This document shows positions 9,383 to 18,770 of a stretch of DNA of 64,000 nucleotides, piece by piece. A program made the translations under genes and the position numbers. Position 1 is the stretch's first letter; each line of letters starts with the position of its first letter. The notes beneath the pieces were generated by a model that had not been told where the DNA came from, made no database searches, and saw nothing but the letters and a program-made list of their open reading frames with translations. Source of the stretch: an uncultured Clostridia bacterium (GTDB lineage: Bacteria; Bacillota; Clostridia; Christensenellales; Borkfalkiaceae); assembly GCA_944328445.1 (NCBI GenBank), contig CALVHO010000005.1, positions 40,381-104,380 on the forward strand, given 5' to 3'.

Positions 9383-10225
9383 TTACTGAAAGCGCGCGAT
9401 GGTCTCCTGCACGGCGGCCTTAAAGCGGTCGATGTAGCCCGTGACGTAGGCAGCGATGTCCGTCCCCTCGTCCATGAGCGGCGTCAGGTCCATGGCGTAG
9501 TTGAGGGCGGAATAGGTGTCGCAGGCGTGGCTGGCGCTGAACGTGGCGTTGGCCAGGCGGCGGCCCTCGGCGGCCAGGTCGTAGCGCTTGCCGCCCGCGA
9601 TCTGGCTGTCGAACACGGCCGAGAGGCTGCGCATGAGGTTGGGGTGCGGGCCGCAGTCCAAAAACACCTTCTCCTCGTCGCACACCCAGTCGAGGTCGCG
9701 CCAGACTTCACAGCCGTACACCTTTTCGGGCCGCTCTTCGGGTTTGAGCATGCGCAGCGCCGCGATCACTTTCAGCGCCGTGGCGACGTGCGTTTCGTGC
9801 TTGTCGGCGAGGTTGTGCGTGAACAGGTATTTCGGCTTTGCCGCGCGGATGATCTCGGCAAGTTCACGGGCGACGGCGGTGTCCTTCGCGTCCTTCACCG
9901 CTTTGGAAGGATGGCCCAAAAGCAGCTGGAAGGAATAATCCCCCACGTGCGCCGCCTTTTTTTGCTCCTCGATGCGGATGGCCTTCATGTCCTCGTCGGA
10001 AAAATCGGCGTACAGGCCGCTGCGGGGACTGCCCGCGCCGTCGGTGACGACGACGCCGCCGAACCACAGATCCTTGCGGCCGAAGCAGGCCACGGTCGGC
10101 GCGTAGGCCATGAATTCGATGTCGTCCTGGTGGGCGGAAACGGCCAGGTGGGTGGTGCGCGCCAGCGCCTCCCCTTCGGCCGCGCCGTCGGGAACGTACA
10201 GGACGGCATTTTTGTTGAGCTGCAT
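9383..10225 (-). CDS. PIG-L/LmbE family N-acetylsugar deacetylase
   Basis: A 280-residue zinc-dependent deacetylase. The diagnostic AHQDDIE (H32, D34, D35) supplies metal ligands and the catalytic base, and a DKHETH segment supplies the third metal ligand. Members remove acetyl groups from GlcNAc in glycolipids, mycothiol and bacillithiol precursors, diacetylchitobiose or GlcNAc-6-P. No signal peptide is seen, so it acts in the cytosol. It lies 61 bp upstream of nagB and downstream of a ROK regulator, in a locus with no classical nagA. It may therefore fill the GlcNAc-6-phosphate deacetylase step; that is inference from context. AGGAGG precedes the ATG. Confidence 0.88.
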   Translation of the reverse strand: MQLNKNAVLYVPDGAAEGEALARTTHLAVSAHQDDIEFMAYAPTVACFGRKDLWFGGVVVTDGAGSPRSGLYADFSDEDMKAIRIEEQKKAAHVGDYSFQLLLGHPSKAVKDAKDTAVARELAEIIRAAKPKYLFTHNLADKHETHVATALKVIAALRMLKPEERPEKVYGCEVWRDLDWVCDEEKVFLDCGPHPNLMRSLSAVFDSQIAGGKRYDLAAEGRRLANATFSASHACDTYSALNYAMDLTPLMDEGTDIAAYVTGYIDRFKAAVQETIARFQ

Positions 10226-10296
10226 GGTAAGACCTCCTATGTGGGTGAAATCGCAATAAAAGGCAAAGCCGCCGTTGCGGCGGTCAAAGCTCTCCC

Positions 10297-11511
10297 TTAC
10301 GCATCGCGGCGCATGCCCTGCACGGCGCGGCGGCGGGTAATGAGGATGTCGAAAGAGGCGGCGATGGCATAGAGCACGGCGCCGCGCAGGACGGGATCTT
10401 CCGTCTGCGAAAATTCGATCTGCGCCGAACGGGCGCGGAGCAAAGCGTTTTCACGGATATGGGCGAGGTACTCTTCGCCGAAGTCCCGCACCCGCCCCGA
10501 CAGGAAAATGCGGTCGGTATCGAAGATGTCGGCAAGCCCCGCCAAAAGGCGCGCGGTGATGTCTGCCGTGCGCAGCACGATGCTGCGCACGGCGGGATGG
10601 CCGCCGTGGAATTTGGCGACGACGTCGCGGAAACGGAACTTCCCCGCAAAGACGGTGTCACCGCTCTCTTGTTGGTATTTGCGGATCTTTTCCTTGATGG
10701 CGTTGACGGAGACGATGCGGTCGTAGGGCTGTTCGCGGCCGTCGTCATCGACGGTGACGGCCAGGCCGAATTCCCCCGCAAACCCGTGGCGCCCCGAGAG
10801 GATCCTGCCGTCGGCCATCACCGCGCCGCCGATGCCCGAATCGATGTACAGGAGCAGCGCGTCGTCCACGTCGGCGCCGCGCAGGGCGCCGAACTTGCGC
10901 TCGGCCAAGAGCGAAAGATCCATGTCGTTTTTCACCAACACTTCGGTGCCGAAGCGTTCGGAAAAAAAGTTGCCGACGTTGAGGCCGAGGCAGTCACGGA
11001 ATTTGATGGACTCGACGATGCTGCCCGTGTTCTTGTCGATCTTGCCCGACGCGCCGATGCACAGGCAGAGCAGCTCGCGGCCGCGCACGCAGGGCTCGCG
11101 CAGCAGCGCGGCCAACAGGGCGGCGACTTCGCCGAGCACGCCCTCGTTGATGAACTCGGAATCCTGCACTTCGCGGACGACGATCTCCTGCCCTGCCAGG
11201 CTGTACAGCCCGACGCGGATGTTGACGGTGGAAAAATCGATGGCGGCGACGATCCCGACGTTTTCATTGATGGAGAGATACGATTTTTTGCGGCCGAGCT
11301 CGTAGGAGCGCCCCGCGGCGGAACCCGCGGCGGCGGAGACGATGAGCTCCTCGTCCAGCATTTCGGAGGTGATCTTGGTCAGGGCGGGTTTGCTCAAAGA
11401 CAGCTTGTCCGCCAGGTCCGAGCAGGACATGCTCCTCTCCAACAGCGAAAACAAGATCAGCTTCATGTTGTTGTCTCTTACGACGGTTTGATTTTGACCT
11501 TTATCGACCAT
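10297..11511 (-). CDS. ROK-family transcriptional regulator (NagC/XylR type)
   Basis: A 404-residue regulator. The N-terminus carries a winged helix-turn-helix (about residues 14-65, including MSCSDLADKLSLSKPALTKI), followed by a ROK sugar-kinase-like domain (VAAIDFSTVNIRVGLYS, then a DSGIGGAVMADG segment). Like many repressor ROKs it lacks the CxCGxxGCxE zinc motif of the kinases; DGRILSGRHGFAGEFG occupies that region. Such proteins repress sugar genes until a sugar or sugar phosphate binds. It lies among nagB, the deacetylase and the phosphorylase, and is the obvious candidate to control them and the transporter operon. GAGGGG supports the start at 11511. Confidence 0.88.
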   Translation of the reverse strand: MVDKGQNQTVVRDNNMKLILFSLLERSMSCSDLADKLSLSKPALTKITSEMLDEELIVSAAAGSAAGRSYELGRKKSYLSINENVGIVAAIDFSTVNIRVGLYSLAGQEIVVREVQDSEFINEGVLGEVAALLAALLREPCVRGRELLCLCIGASGKIDKNTGSIVESIKFRDCLGLNVGNFFSERFGTEVLVKNDMDLSLLAERKFGALRGADVDDALLLYIDSGIGGAVMADGRILSGRHGFAGEFGLAVTVDDDGREQPYDRIVSVNAIKEKIRKYQQESGDTVFAGKFRFRDVVAKFHGGHPAVRSIVLRTADITARLLAGLADIFDTDRIFLSGRVRDFGEEYLAHIRENALLRARSAQIEFSQTEDPVLRGAVLYAIAASFDILITRRRAVQGMRRDA

Positions 11512-11533
11512 TCGTTCCCCTCTTTTCCGTACC

Positions 11534-11547
11534 GTACCCATCGGTAC
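11534..11547. promoter_or_regulatory. Inverted repeat at the ROK regulator promoter
   Basis: GTACC and GGTAC, separated by CATC, sit immediately downstream of the -10 box of the regulator's own promoter, where a bound protein would block initiation. The sequence differs from the TTAGTTA operators ahead of the transporter operon. Confidence 0.4.
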
Positions 11548-11548
11548 T

Positions 11549-11577
11549 ATTATAAATCAATCGAAGACAGAAAGCAA
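11549..11577 (-). promoter_or_regulatory. Promoter of the ROK regulator gene
   Basis: On the minus strand TTGCTT (11572-11577), a 17-bp spacer and TATAAT (11549-11554). The -35 lies inside the last codons of the upstream phosphorylase gene, so the regulator, deacetylase and nagB can be transcribed apart from the transporter operon. Confidence 0.6.
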
Positions 11578-14100
11578 CAGTTTTGACCGCTCCTTCACCG
11601 CGGCGGGCAATACAATTTTGGCCGCGTAAAAGCCGTCGTCCTCGGGCGTCTGTTCCACGCCGTCCACCAAAAAGCGGCGCCCGCGCCCGTCCTTGCGGTA
11701 CTGCAAGGTGATGACGCAGTTTTTGACGCGCACGTGGATGGAACATTCGCGGAACGGTATGTACGACGAGGGCTGCACGACGATGCCGTCCAGCGAGGGC
11801 TGCAAGCCGAACACGAAGCGGACGAACGTTTTGATCAGCACGTTGGCGCTGCCCGTGAACCAATCGGACATCGATTCTCCGTCCATGCCGAACTCCTCGT
11901 TGTACACGTAGGAATTGGGCATGACGAAGGGCGTCGTAGACAGCTTTTCGTGGGTGATCGGCAAGATCTTGCAGATCTGTTCAAAGGCGGCGCGGCTCTC
12001 GTTGACCATGAACAGCGACCAGATGCCGAAGGTGGTGGCGTGAATGTACGTCGCCGCGTTTTCGGCCGTGCCTTCGGGCAGGTTGACGATGCGGCCGACG
12101 CCGCGCACGTCCTTTTCAAAATACGGTTCAAAGGTCTTCAAGCCGTATTTGCTGTCCAGGCGGCGGTAGCTTTCGAGGATGTCCCGTTTGAGGGAGCGGT
12201 CCCACTCGATGGCGCCGCCGATGATCCAATAGGCGTTGACGACGAGGCCGTCCCGTTCCTTGCCGTCCACGTCGCAAAAGCCGCCCACCTGGTAGCCGTA
12301 CTTATCGCCCCAGCCGTGCAGGATGCGGCGCTTGCCGTCCTTGGCGACGACGGCGTATTTTTGCAGCCCCTCGCGCAGCTGTTCCCGCGTCTGCGCATAG
12401 AGCGCGATGACATCGTCATAGCCGCCCGTTTTGGCGAGGATCTCGCTCATCTCGTGCAAATTCGCGTACAGCTGCAACGAGGCCATCACCGAGACGCCGC
12501 TGCCGTACTCCTTGCCCGCGTCCTCGGTGGTGCCGAGGCCGTCGAGAGCGTCGTTCCAATCGCCGTACATGATGCGCAGGCAGCCCGTCTTTTCGCGGTC
12601 GATGTGGTCGATGAGGTAGCCCGCGATCTTCAACAGGTGTTCGAGCACGGTGCCGCGTTCATCGGTCAGCTTGACGGTGCCGTCGGTGAAATCGAGGTAA
12701 CCGCAGCTTTCAAAGAGGATGGAATAATCGTCGGTATAGCAGAGGTATTGGTAGACGGTGTTGATGACCCAGACGCCCTGGTCGATGAAGGCGCGCAGAT
12801 CCATCTGCGGCACGGCGCCTTCGCGCGGGGGCAGGGAGTACTGGCGGGGCAGGCGGCCGTCGACATTGGTGAAGGAGAGCGCCTCGATGATCTTGGCGCG
12901 GCAGGCCTGCGGGTCCCAGATCAGGCAGGCTTCGAGCTGCTGGAACACGTCGCGGATGCCCAAAAGGGATACGCCGGAATTTTTGGCCAGCGCGCAGTAC
13001 CAGACCTGGCGCTGCACGTTGTGCAAAAAGTCGGAGAGCAGCTCGCCGTCCACCATGCCGTCCAGGCTCTGCCCGAAGTGCATGTCCATCACGCCTTCCG
13101 CGCCGTACTTTTCCACGGCGCGGCGGGAGGCATCGGCAATGCGGGCGTCCGTTTCGGCAAAGCCCGCCGCGCGCGGCGCCCGTTCGGCCGCTTCCGGCCC
13201 CTCCCCCGCAAACACTTTGAGGACGAAATCCGCGCGGTAACTCTCGCCGCCGCCCAGGCGGAATTTGAGGAGGCTGCCCGCCACGGCGGTATCGGTGAAG
13301 TTGCAGGCCGGCCGCCCCTGGGCAAAGGCGCCCGTGAACAAAGGCGCGGCGCAGTTGAGGTTCGCGGACATGCCGCCGACGTAATCGGCGCGCGCGGTGG
13401 TCGTACAGAGTTCGGCCCCCGCCTGCGCGTTCACTTGCAGCAGCGCGCTGTTGTTTACGTGCGTGCGCCTGTCGATATCGACGACGCTGTGGAACACGAA
13501 GCGGTCCCCGTGCACCTTGCAGGATTTGAACCATTTCGTCTCGTTGCTGTCGTACGGGGAATACATCAAAAGGCAGTTGAAAAAGCCGGACAGGTACATG
13601 TCGGCGGCTTGCCCGCCGCGGTTGACGGCCAAAAGCGAAAAGACCGTTTCCTTGTCCGCGTCCGACCCGTTGTAGCAGCGCAGGCAAAAATCGGCGCCGC
13701 GCGTACGGGCGATGTAGTAAACGCTTTTTGGCGTGAACACGGTATAGCGCCGCACGTCCTCCACGGGCTGGCGCGCCGCTCCCGTGACCGAAACGGGGGT
13801 ATACTTGTCCCCGTTTTTCACGCCGCCGAAGAAGGCGATGTACGGTTCTTTCCCCTCCAACGCGGGCTGGACGACGTAGAACGTGCTTTCGTTGAGGGAA
13901 AGGTTGCCCGACGAATGCGCCCACAGGGTGTAGCCGCCCGTGCCGTAGGGGTAGCGGCTGTCTCCCGTGCCGCGCGGGTAACACAAGATGGTGTCCCTGT
14001 CCAGAAAATAACACTTTTCGGGCAGCGCCTTCGCGCCGGTCTTGCCTTGCTCCAAAGTTTCGATACGGCCGGTGAGTTCGCAAAATTCGTTATAAAACAC
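11557..14100 (-). CDS. GH94-type glycoside phosphorylase (cellobiose/chitobiose phosphorylase family)
   Basis: An 847-residue cytoplasmic enzyme without a signal peptide. The C-terminal two thirds show the (alpha/alpha)6 catalytic domain of the family. MYGDWNDALDGLG (about residue 500) carries the general-acid Asp of GH94, and GIRDVFQQLEA and GRLPRQYSLPP are also recognisable. GH94 enzymes use phosphate to split a beta-linked disaccharide or short oligosaccharide, giving a sugar 1-phosphate. The acceptor and linkage (cellobiose, laminaribiose, chitobiose, beta-1,2-glucan) cannot be assigned. It begins with GTG at 14100, 11 bases inside the end of the phosphohexomutase gene, so the two are translationally coupled, which matches their consecutive reactions. 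Confidence 0.85.
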   Translation of the reverse strand: MFYNEFCELTGRIETLEQGKTGAKALPEKCYFLDRDTILCYPRGTGDSRYPYGTGGYTLWAHSSGNLSLNESTFYVVQPALEGKEPYIAFFGGVKNGDKYTPVSVTGAARQPVEDVRRYTVFTPKSVYYIARTRGADFCLRCYNGSDADKETVFSLLAVNRGGQAADMYLSGFFNCLLMYSPYDSNETKWFKSCKVHGDRFVFHSVVDIDRRTHVNNSALLQVNAQAGAELCTTTARADYVGGMSANLNCAAPLFTGAFAQGRPACNFTDTAVAGSLLKFRLGGGESYRADFVLKVFAGEGPEAAERAPRAAGFAETDARIADASRRAVEKYGAEGVMDMHFGQSLDGMVDGELLSDFLHNVQRQVWYCALAKNSGVSLLGIRDVFQQLEACLIWDPQACRAKIIEALSFTNVDGRLPRQYSLPPREGAVPQMDLRAFIDQGVWVINTVYQYLCYTDDYSILFESCGYLDFTDGTVKLTDERGTVLEHLLKIAGYLIDHIDREKTGCLRIMYGDWNDALDGLGTTEDAGKEYGSGVSVMASLQLYANLHEMSEILAKTGGYDDVIALYAQTREQLREGLQKYAVVAKDGKRRILHGWGDKYGYQVGGFCDVDGKERDGLVVNAYWIIGGAIEWDRSLKRDILESYRRLDSKYGLKTFEPYFEKDVRGVGRIVNLPEGTAENAATYIHATTFGIWSLFMVNESRAAFEQICKILPITHEKLSTTPFVMPNSYVYNEEFGMDGESMSDWFTGSANVLIKTFVRFVFGLQPSLDGIVVQPSSYIPFRECSIHVRVKNCVITLQYRKDGRGRRFLVDGVEQTPEDDGFYAAKIVLPAAVKERSKLLLSVFD

Positions 14101-15508
14101 GTTGCTGTTCCATTCCTTTGAAAAATTCTTTGACGGCGGAGATCTTCTCCTCGCTGTCGGCAGCGGACCGCATCTCCGCGAACACGCGCACGACGGGTTC
14201 GGTCCCGCTCATGCGCACGAGCACCCAGCAGCCGTCGTCAAAATAATATTTGTAATTGGCGTTGAAATGCTCCACGCGGCGCACCCCGCCGAAGTCGGGC
14301 ACGGCCGCATCCAGCCGCGCACGGACGGGGCCGAGCGACGGGAAGGTGAGCTCGTCCTCCTCGATGGTGTGGCCGTAGCCTGCAAATTCATGCACTTCCC
14401 GCACGATGGCGGAGACGGGCTTACCCATGCGGATGACCATCTCCATGAACAGCGACGCCGAAAAGACGCTGTCCTTGCCCATGACGTAGCCGCGCACCGT
14501 CAGCCCGCCCGAACTCTCGCCGCCGATGAGGGCGTCCGTTTCCAACATCTTGGAGGAGATGTTTTTGAAGCCGACGTCCACTTCATGGCAGCGGTAGCCG
14601 AGCTTTTGCGCCAGGCGGTCCAAAAGGATGCTGGTGGCGCAGTTTTTGACCACGTCTCCCCGCATGCCGCGGAAGCGCACGAGGTAATAGTAGAGGCAGG
14701 CGAGGATGTCGTTGCTGTCGACGTATTCGCCGCGCTCGTCCAGGATACCGAGGCGGTCGCTGTCGCTGTCGGTAGCCATGGCGAAGTCGTACCCGCCCGC
14801 CAGCAGTTCGCCGCGCATGCCGAGCACCATCGCCTTGGTGGGGTTGGGCAAAAGCCCGCCGAAGAGCGCGTCGCGCGCGGCGTGGCGGACGTCGAAGCGG
14901 GCGATGTTGTACTCCCCTGCCAGCGGCTGCAAACACACCGCGCCGACGCCGTAAAGGTTGTCGTACAACACTTTGCAGCGGTTGTTTTGTATATTTTTCA
15001 AGTCGATGAAGGACTTGATCCGATCCATGTATTGGCGCCTGCGGTCGGTGCGTTGCAAAAGCCCCGCCCTCTCCGCCTCGGCGGCGGGCATTGTGTTCAC
15101 GGTGCGGATGGAGGCGCACTCCTTTTCGATCTCGCCCGTGAACGCGACGTCGGCATCGACGCCGCCTTTCATGAACAGCTTTACGCCGTTGTAATAATAC
15201 GGGTTGTGGCTGGCGGTGATCATCACGCCGAAATCCAGCCCTTCGCTCTGCACGGCGCCCATCACGGAGGGCGTGGGCATCGGCCCGTCGTAGAGCAGGC
15301 AGGAAAACCCGTTGCCCGCAAGCACTTCCGCCACCCAGAGGCAGGCGTATTCGGAGGCGAAGCGGTTGTCGTACCCGACGACGACGGGCTTGCGGCTCCC
15401 CTGCCGCTTGGCGATGTTGCACAGCGCCTGGATGGACAGCTGCACGTTTTCTTTGGTGAAGTCGGCCCCGATGATACCGCGGAAGCCGCCCGTTCCGAAT
15501 TTGACCAT
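14090..15508 (-). CDS. Phosphohexomutase (phosphoglucomutase/phosphomannomutase family)
   Basis: A 472-residue cytosolic mutase converting hexose 1-phosphate to hexose 6-phosphate. All four active-site loops are visible: the phosphoserine loop MITASHNPYYYNG, the Mg2+ loop ATDSDSDRLG, the sugar-specificity loop GGESSGG and the C-terminal phosphate loop VRMSGTEPVVRVF. The GGESSGG loop favours glucose/mannose-type sugars, but N-acetylglucosamine phosphate cannot be excluded. The ATG at 15508 is preferred to one at 15514 because GGGGGA is then seven bases away. It overlaps the downstream phosphorylase gene by 11 bp, so the sugar 1-phosphate made there is its likely substrate. Confidence 0.92.
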   Translation of the reverse strand: MVKFGTGGFRGIIGADFTKENVQLSIQALCNIAKRQGSRKPVVVGYDNRFASEYACLWVAEVLAGNGFSCLLYDGPMPTPSVMGAVQSEGLDFGVMITASHNPYYYNGVKLFMKGGVDADVAFTGEIEKECASIRTVNTMPAAEAERAGLLQRTDRRRQYMDRIKSFIDLKNIQNNRCKVLYDNLYGVGAVCLQPLAGEYNIARFDVRHAARDALFGGLLPNPTKAMVLGMRGELLAGGYDFAMATDSDSDRLGILDERGEYVDSNDILACLYYYLVRFRGMRGDVVKNCATSILLDRLAQKLGYRCHEVDVGFKNISSKMLETDALIGGESSGGLTVRGYVMGKDSVFSASLFMEMVIRMGKPVSAIVREVHEFAGYGHTIEEDELTFPSLGPVRARLDAAVPDFGGVRRVEHFNANYKYYFDDGCWVLVRMSGTEPVVRVFAEMRSAADSEEKISAVKEFFKGMEQQRVL

Positions 15509-15528
15509 GACCATTCCCCCAAAAGGGA

Positions 15529-15550
15529 GGGGCGGGCGACGGCCCGCCCC
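15529..15550 (-). terminator. GC-rich hairpin between the GLUG lipoprotein and mutase genes
   Basis: A 9-bp stem GGGGCGGGC/GCCCGCCCC with a 4-base loop. On the minus strand only CCCTTTT follows, so it may be an attenuator or a partial terminator that lowers mutase/phosphorylase expression relative to the secreted proteins upstream. Confidence 0.4.
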
Positions 15551-15596
15551 CGTTTTTACTTACCGCCGCGCCGAACGCGGCTCGCCTTTTTTACCG

Positions 15597-18500
15597 TCAT
15601 GCATCCGCGCCCGTCTGCACGATGAGCGTAGGATAGCTGCCTTCCTCGATGTTCCAGACGGAAGTATCGAATTCGTCATAGGTCGCAGCGGACTGCATCT
15701 CTGCGGTGGTGAGGAACGAGCTGCTCCATGCATGCTCCGCCCCATCGCCGGCGGCAAAAGTTGCGCCGTTGAGTTCCTGATCGACGAAGACGTTTTCCAT
15801 CCTTGCGGTAGCGCCGATGCCGCCGCTCGAATACACGCCGATGTTTTTCATCCAACCACCTTCCGTAACACAATCCCCGACTTCGCCGAGAATGATGCTG
15901 TTGCGAATGGTGCCGCCGTTAAACTGGCTAAACAACAGAGCGCCGTAAGAGAATATGGTGCTGCTCATCGAAATGTCAATGATGCAGTTCTGCACGATAC
16001 CGCGGGTCATATAATCCGACAGTCCGCCGATCCAATTGTCGTCGACCGATGCCGAAATGACGATCTCCCCTTCGAGCCGCAGATTTTGCACAATGACCGT
16101 TTCATCGGTTGCAGCCGTCAATCCGCCGAACAAGCCACTCTTCGAAGAGGTGAACCCGCTGATGGTATGGCCGCGGCCGTCAAAGGTGCCCGTGAAAGGA
16201 TTCGCTTTGCTACCTATACCTGTCCAATCGCTGTAATCGCTCAAATCGATATCCGCAGTAAGGTAGTAAGGACGGGACAGATCGGCACCCGCCTGGGTAA
16301 GAGCGTACAGCTCTTCCGGCGTGCCGATGGCGACGGGGCCGGTCGAATAGGTCGAGATGACCTTTTCTGCCGTCATGCCGTTGTACGAAACGGTGACAAT
16401 GAAGGACGTAGCAGGAACAAAGTCGTCGCCAAAGGTGATCAAGCCGTTTTCGCTGACCGTAACACCCGCGACGGTGCCCTTCAAACCGAACGTCGCCCCA
16501 TCGACATCCACGGCCCCACTCGTCGAAAGCACCTTGGCGGTAAGCTGCTGTTCGGTCACGGTGTGCACATCGATAGAATCATAGAAATCGATATAGAGGT
16601 ACGACTCTGCCGCAGGCGCAACGAACCCGCCGTAACGCAGGGTCGGCCAGCTACCCGTCGAAAAATACCAGATATCCTCGTCCAGGACGTCGGCAAACGT
16701 CGAAGCCGTGCGCATCTCGACATCGGTGTACAGAGCACAATCATTGAGAGCGCCGAGCATATACGCAGGGTTACCAAGCAATTCGACGGCCCCGCTGTTG
16801 GTCGCATCGACATAGCAGTTTTGCAATGTACCGTGGTTGACGGCCGCAAAGCCGCCCGCCGTAGAAACGCTGCCGGCTGCACTCACCTTGCCGACCGAGA
16901 TACAATTGCGGATGGTCGTCTGCTTGGTCGCGGTCTCTTCGGAGTTGACGCCCACAAAGCCGCCGAAATACTGTCCTTCCGCCGCTTCGATATCGACGTC
17001 GACAAAGCAGTTTTCGATGATGCCGCACTGGAAGGTGTTGCCCAGGCCGCCGCCCCAGGAGAGCGAACCGTTGATCGAGCCGACCAGCTTCACGTTTTTG
17101 ATGGCGACGGTAGACGTGCTTTTCGCATTGACGAAGCCGAACAGGCCCGAATACGCCGAATTGAAGCCGCTGATGGTGTGACCCTGCCCGTCGAAAGTGC
17201 CCGTGAACGGCGCAGACGCCGAGCCGATGCCCGGCCAGCTGTATTCGGAAATGTCGATATCCTCTTCGAGGATGATATCTCCGCCGAGGTAGCGGGCGTC
17301 GGTGGCGACGCGGTAGAGCGACGCCGCATTGCGGACGCGGTAGATATTGGTCTCCGCGAAGTCGTTGTTGATGAGGGTGATATCCGCCGTGGCCTTCGTT
17401 TCGGGCGAGGCGGCGAGCTGCGCCACCACGGTGACGGACGAATAATCGGCCACGGTATCGCTGTCAAAGGTCATGAGGCCCGTTTCCTCGTCGATGGAGA
17501 CGCCGTCGACGGGCTCTTGCAGCGAGAAGATGACGGAGGTGTTTTCCACGCCCGAAACTTCGACGGTGATCTGGTAGTCGTAAACGGTGTTGATGTCGAG
17601 GTCGGCGGGCGCGCCCGTGATGGCGACGAAAGGCTCTTCCTCCTCGGCCTCAAAATCGGGGTTGATCAGCTGCGGGTAGCTGCCGTTGACGATGGACCAG
17701 ACCTCGCTGTCCCAGCCTTCGTAGGTGGAAGCCGTCTGCATAGCGGAAGTCGAGAGCATGATCTCGCTGTTGCCGATCAGGCCGGTCATGGTCTGGTAAT
17801 ACGTCGTACCCATGGCGTCGGCATCGCCGAAGCAGGCGTATGCGTCGCCCGCGTTGACGAACAGGCCGGCCATGCGCGTGGACGCACTGCGGTTGGGCGT
17901 CGAAACGGCGCCGATGCAGTAGCAGTATTCGACGCGGCCGCGGTTGTCGCTGACCAGGCCGCCCGCGGCGCCGAGGTCGCCGACGCAGGTCACGTCGATA
18001 TCGCTCCAACAGTTGGAGATGATGCCGCCGTTGATGGCCGCGATGCCGCCGGACCAGCGGTCGACGGTGATGGAGCCCTGCAACCCGAGGTTTTTGACCT
18101 CGCCGCTGCCGCCGATCTGCTCAAAGAAGCCGACGACCTGGCCGCTCTCCTCGTCGCGATCCTCGTATTGGATGTTGCTGATGGTGTAGCCGTTGCCGTC
18201 GAACACGCCGTTGAAGGGTTCGGCCGCGCGCGTCAGCACGCCGTTTTCGTCCTCGATCTCGGAGGTGCCGATGGGATCCCAGGCGGAGGTGAGCTCGATA
18301 TCGTTCATCAGCACGTAATTGCCGTTGAGGTCGATGTTGCGCAGTTCTTCCTCCGTGTAGATGGGCGTGCCCTCGATCTCGGGGATCTCGAGCGTATAGT
18401 CGCGGGTGACGTAGACGGCGGTGTCGTATGTGGACGTCGCGCGCAGGGTGATGACGGCGCCGTCCGTCGCGTTGGCGCCGACGGTGAGCACGTTGCCGCT

Positions 18501-18770
18501 TTCGCCGCCGACGGAAACGCCGCGCGTATCCTCGCCCGTTACGGACCAGCGCACGCCCTGGTCGGCCTGCGCGGGCTTGACCTTGGCTTCCAGCGTGTGT
18601 TCGCCGGGAGCAAAGGTGGTGTTGGTGCCCACGATCTCGATGCTGTCGGCATCGGCGTGGCGGACGGGTTCAGAGCCGTCGTTGCAGGCGGCCAGCACAA
18701 AAGAGCACAGGCACAAGAGCGCCAGCATCACGATGAGTACCGCTTTTTTTGTGAGGTTTTTCATCTTCAT
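15597..18770 (-). CDS. Large surface lipoprotein with GLUG-type beta-helix repeats
   Basis: A 1057-residue exported protein with a signal peptide and lipobox VLAAC (Cys 29). After a bacterial Ig-like segment (about 40-130) come three long modules (about 130-370, 465-700, 795-1055). Each has a strand such as DIDLSDYSDWTGIGS, then PFTGTFDGRGHTISGF, then short GLFG and GGxxGxN turns typical of GLUG/beta-helix domains, and each ends near SYPTL. Between modules lie further Ig-like parts. Such proteins bind or display at the cell surface; no catalytic motif is visible. Its ATG overlaps the stop of the GH16 lipoprotein gene (ATGA), so it probably partners the glycosidase in polysaccharide binding. 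GGGAGG precedes the start. Confidence 0.82.
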   Translation of the reverse strand: MKMKNLTKKAVLIVMLALLCLCSFVLAACNDGSEPVRHADADSIEIVGTNTTFAPGEHTLEAKVKPAQADQGVRWSVTGEDTRGVSVGGESGNVLTVGANATDGAVITLRATSTYDTAVYVTRDYTLEIPEIEGTPIYTEEELRNIDLNGNYVLMNDIELTSAWDPIGTSEIEDENGVLTRAAEPFNGVFDGNGYTISNIQYEDRDEESGQVVGFFEQIGGSGEVKNLGLQGSITVDRWSGGIAAINGGIISNCWSDIDVTCVGDLGAAGGLVSDNRGRVEYCYCIGAVSTPNRSASTRMAGLFVNAGDAYACFGDADAMGTTYYQTMTGLIGNSEIMLSTSAMQTASTYEGWDSEVWSIVNGSYPQLINPDFEAEEEEPFVAITGAPADLDINTVYDYQITVEVSGVENTSVIFSLQEPVDGVSIDEETGLMTFDSDTVADYSSVTVVAQLAASPETKATADITLINNDFAETNIYRVRNAASLYRVATDARYLGGDIILEEDIDISEYSWPGIGSASAPFTGTFDGQGHTISGFNSAYSGLFGFVNAKSTSTVAIKNVKLVGSINGSLSWGGGLGNTFQCGIIENCFVDVDIEAAEGQYFGGFVGVNSEETATKQTTIRNCISVGKVSAAGSVSTAGGFAAVNHGTLQNCYVDATNSGAVELLGNPAYMLGALNDCALYTDVEMRTASTFADVLDEDIWYFSTGSWPTLRYGGFVAPAAESYLYIDFYDSIDVHTVTEQQLTAKVLSTSGAVDVDGATFGLKGTVAGVTVSENGLITFGDDFVPATSFIVTVSYNGMTAEKVISTYSTGPVAIGTPEELYALTQAGADLSRPYYLTADIDLSDYSDWTGIGSKANPFTGTFDGRGHTISGFTSSKSGLFGGLTAATDETVIVQNLRLEGEIVISASVDDNWIGGLSDYMTRGIVQNCIIDISMSSTIFSYGALLFSQFNGGTIRNSIILGEVGDCVTEGGWMKNIGVYSSGGIGATARMENVFVDQELNGATFAAGDGAEHAWSSSFLTTAEMQSAATYDEFDTSVWNIEEGSYPTLIVQTGADA

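Noticed and set aside
10297..11511. Calling the ROK protein a kinase
   Set aside because: It has an N-terminal winged helix and lacks the CxCGxxGCxE zinc motif that the kinase at 44891-45853 has.
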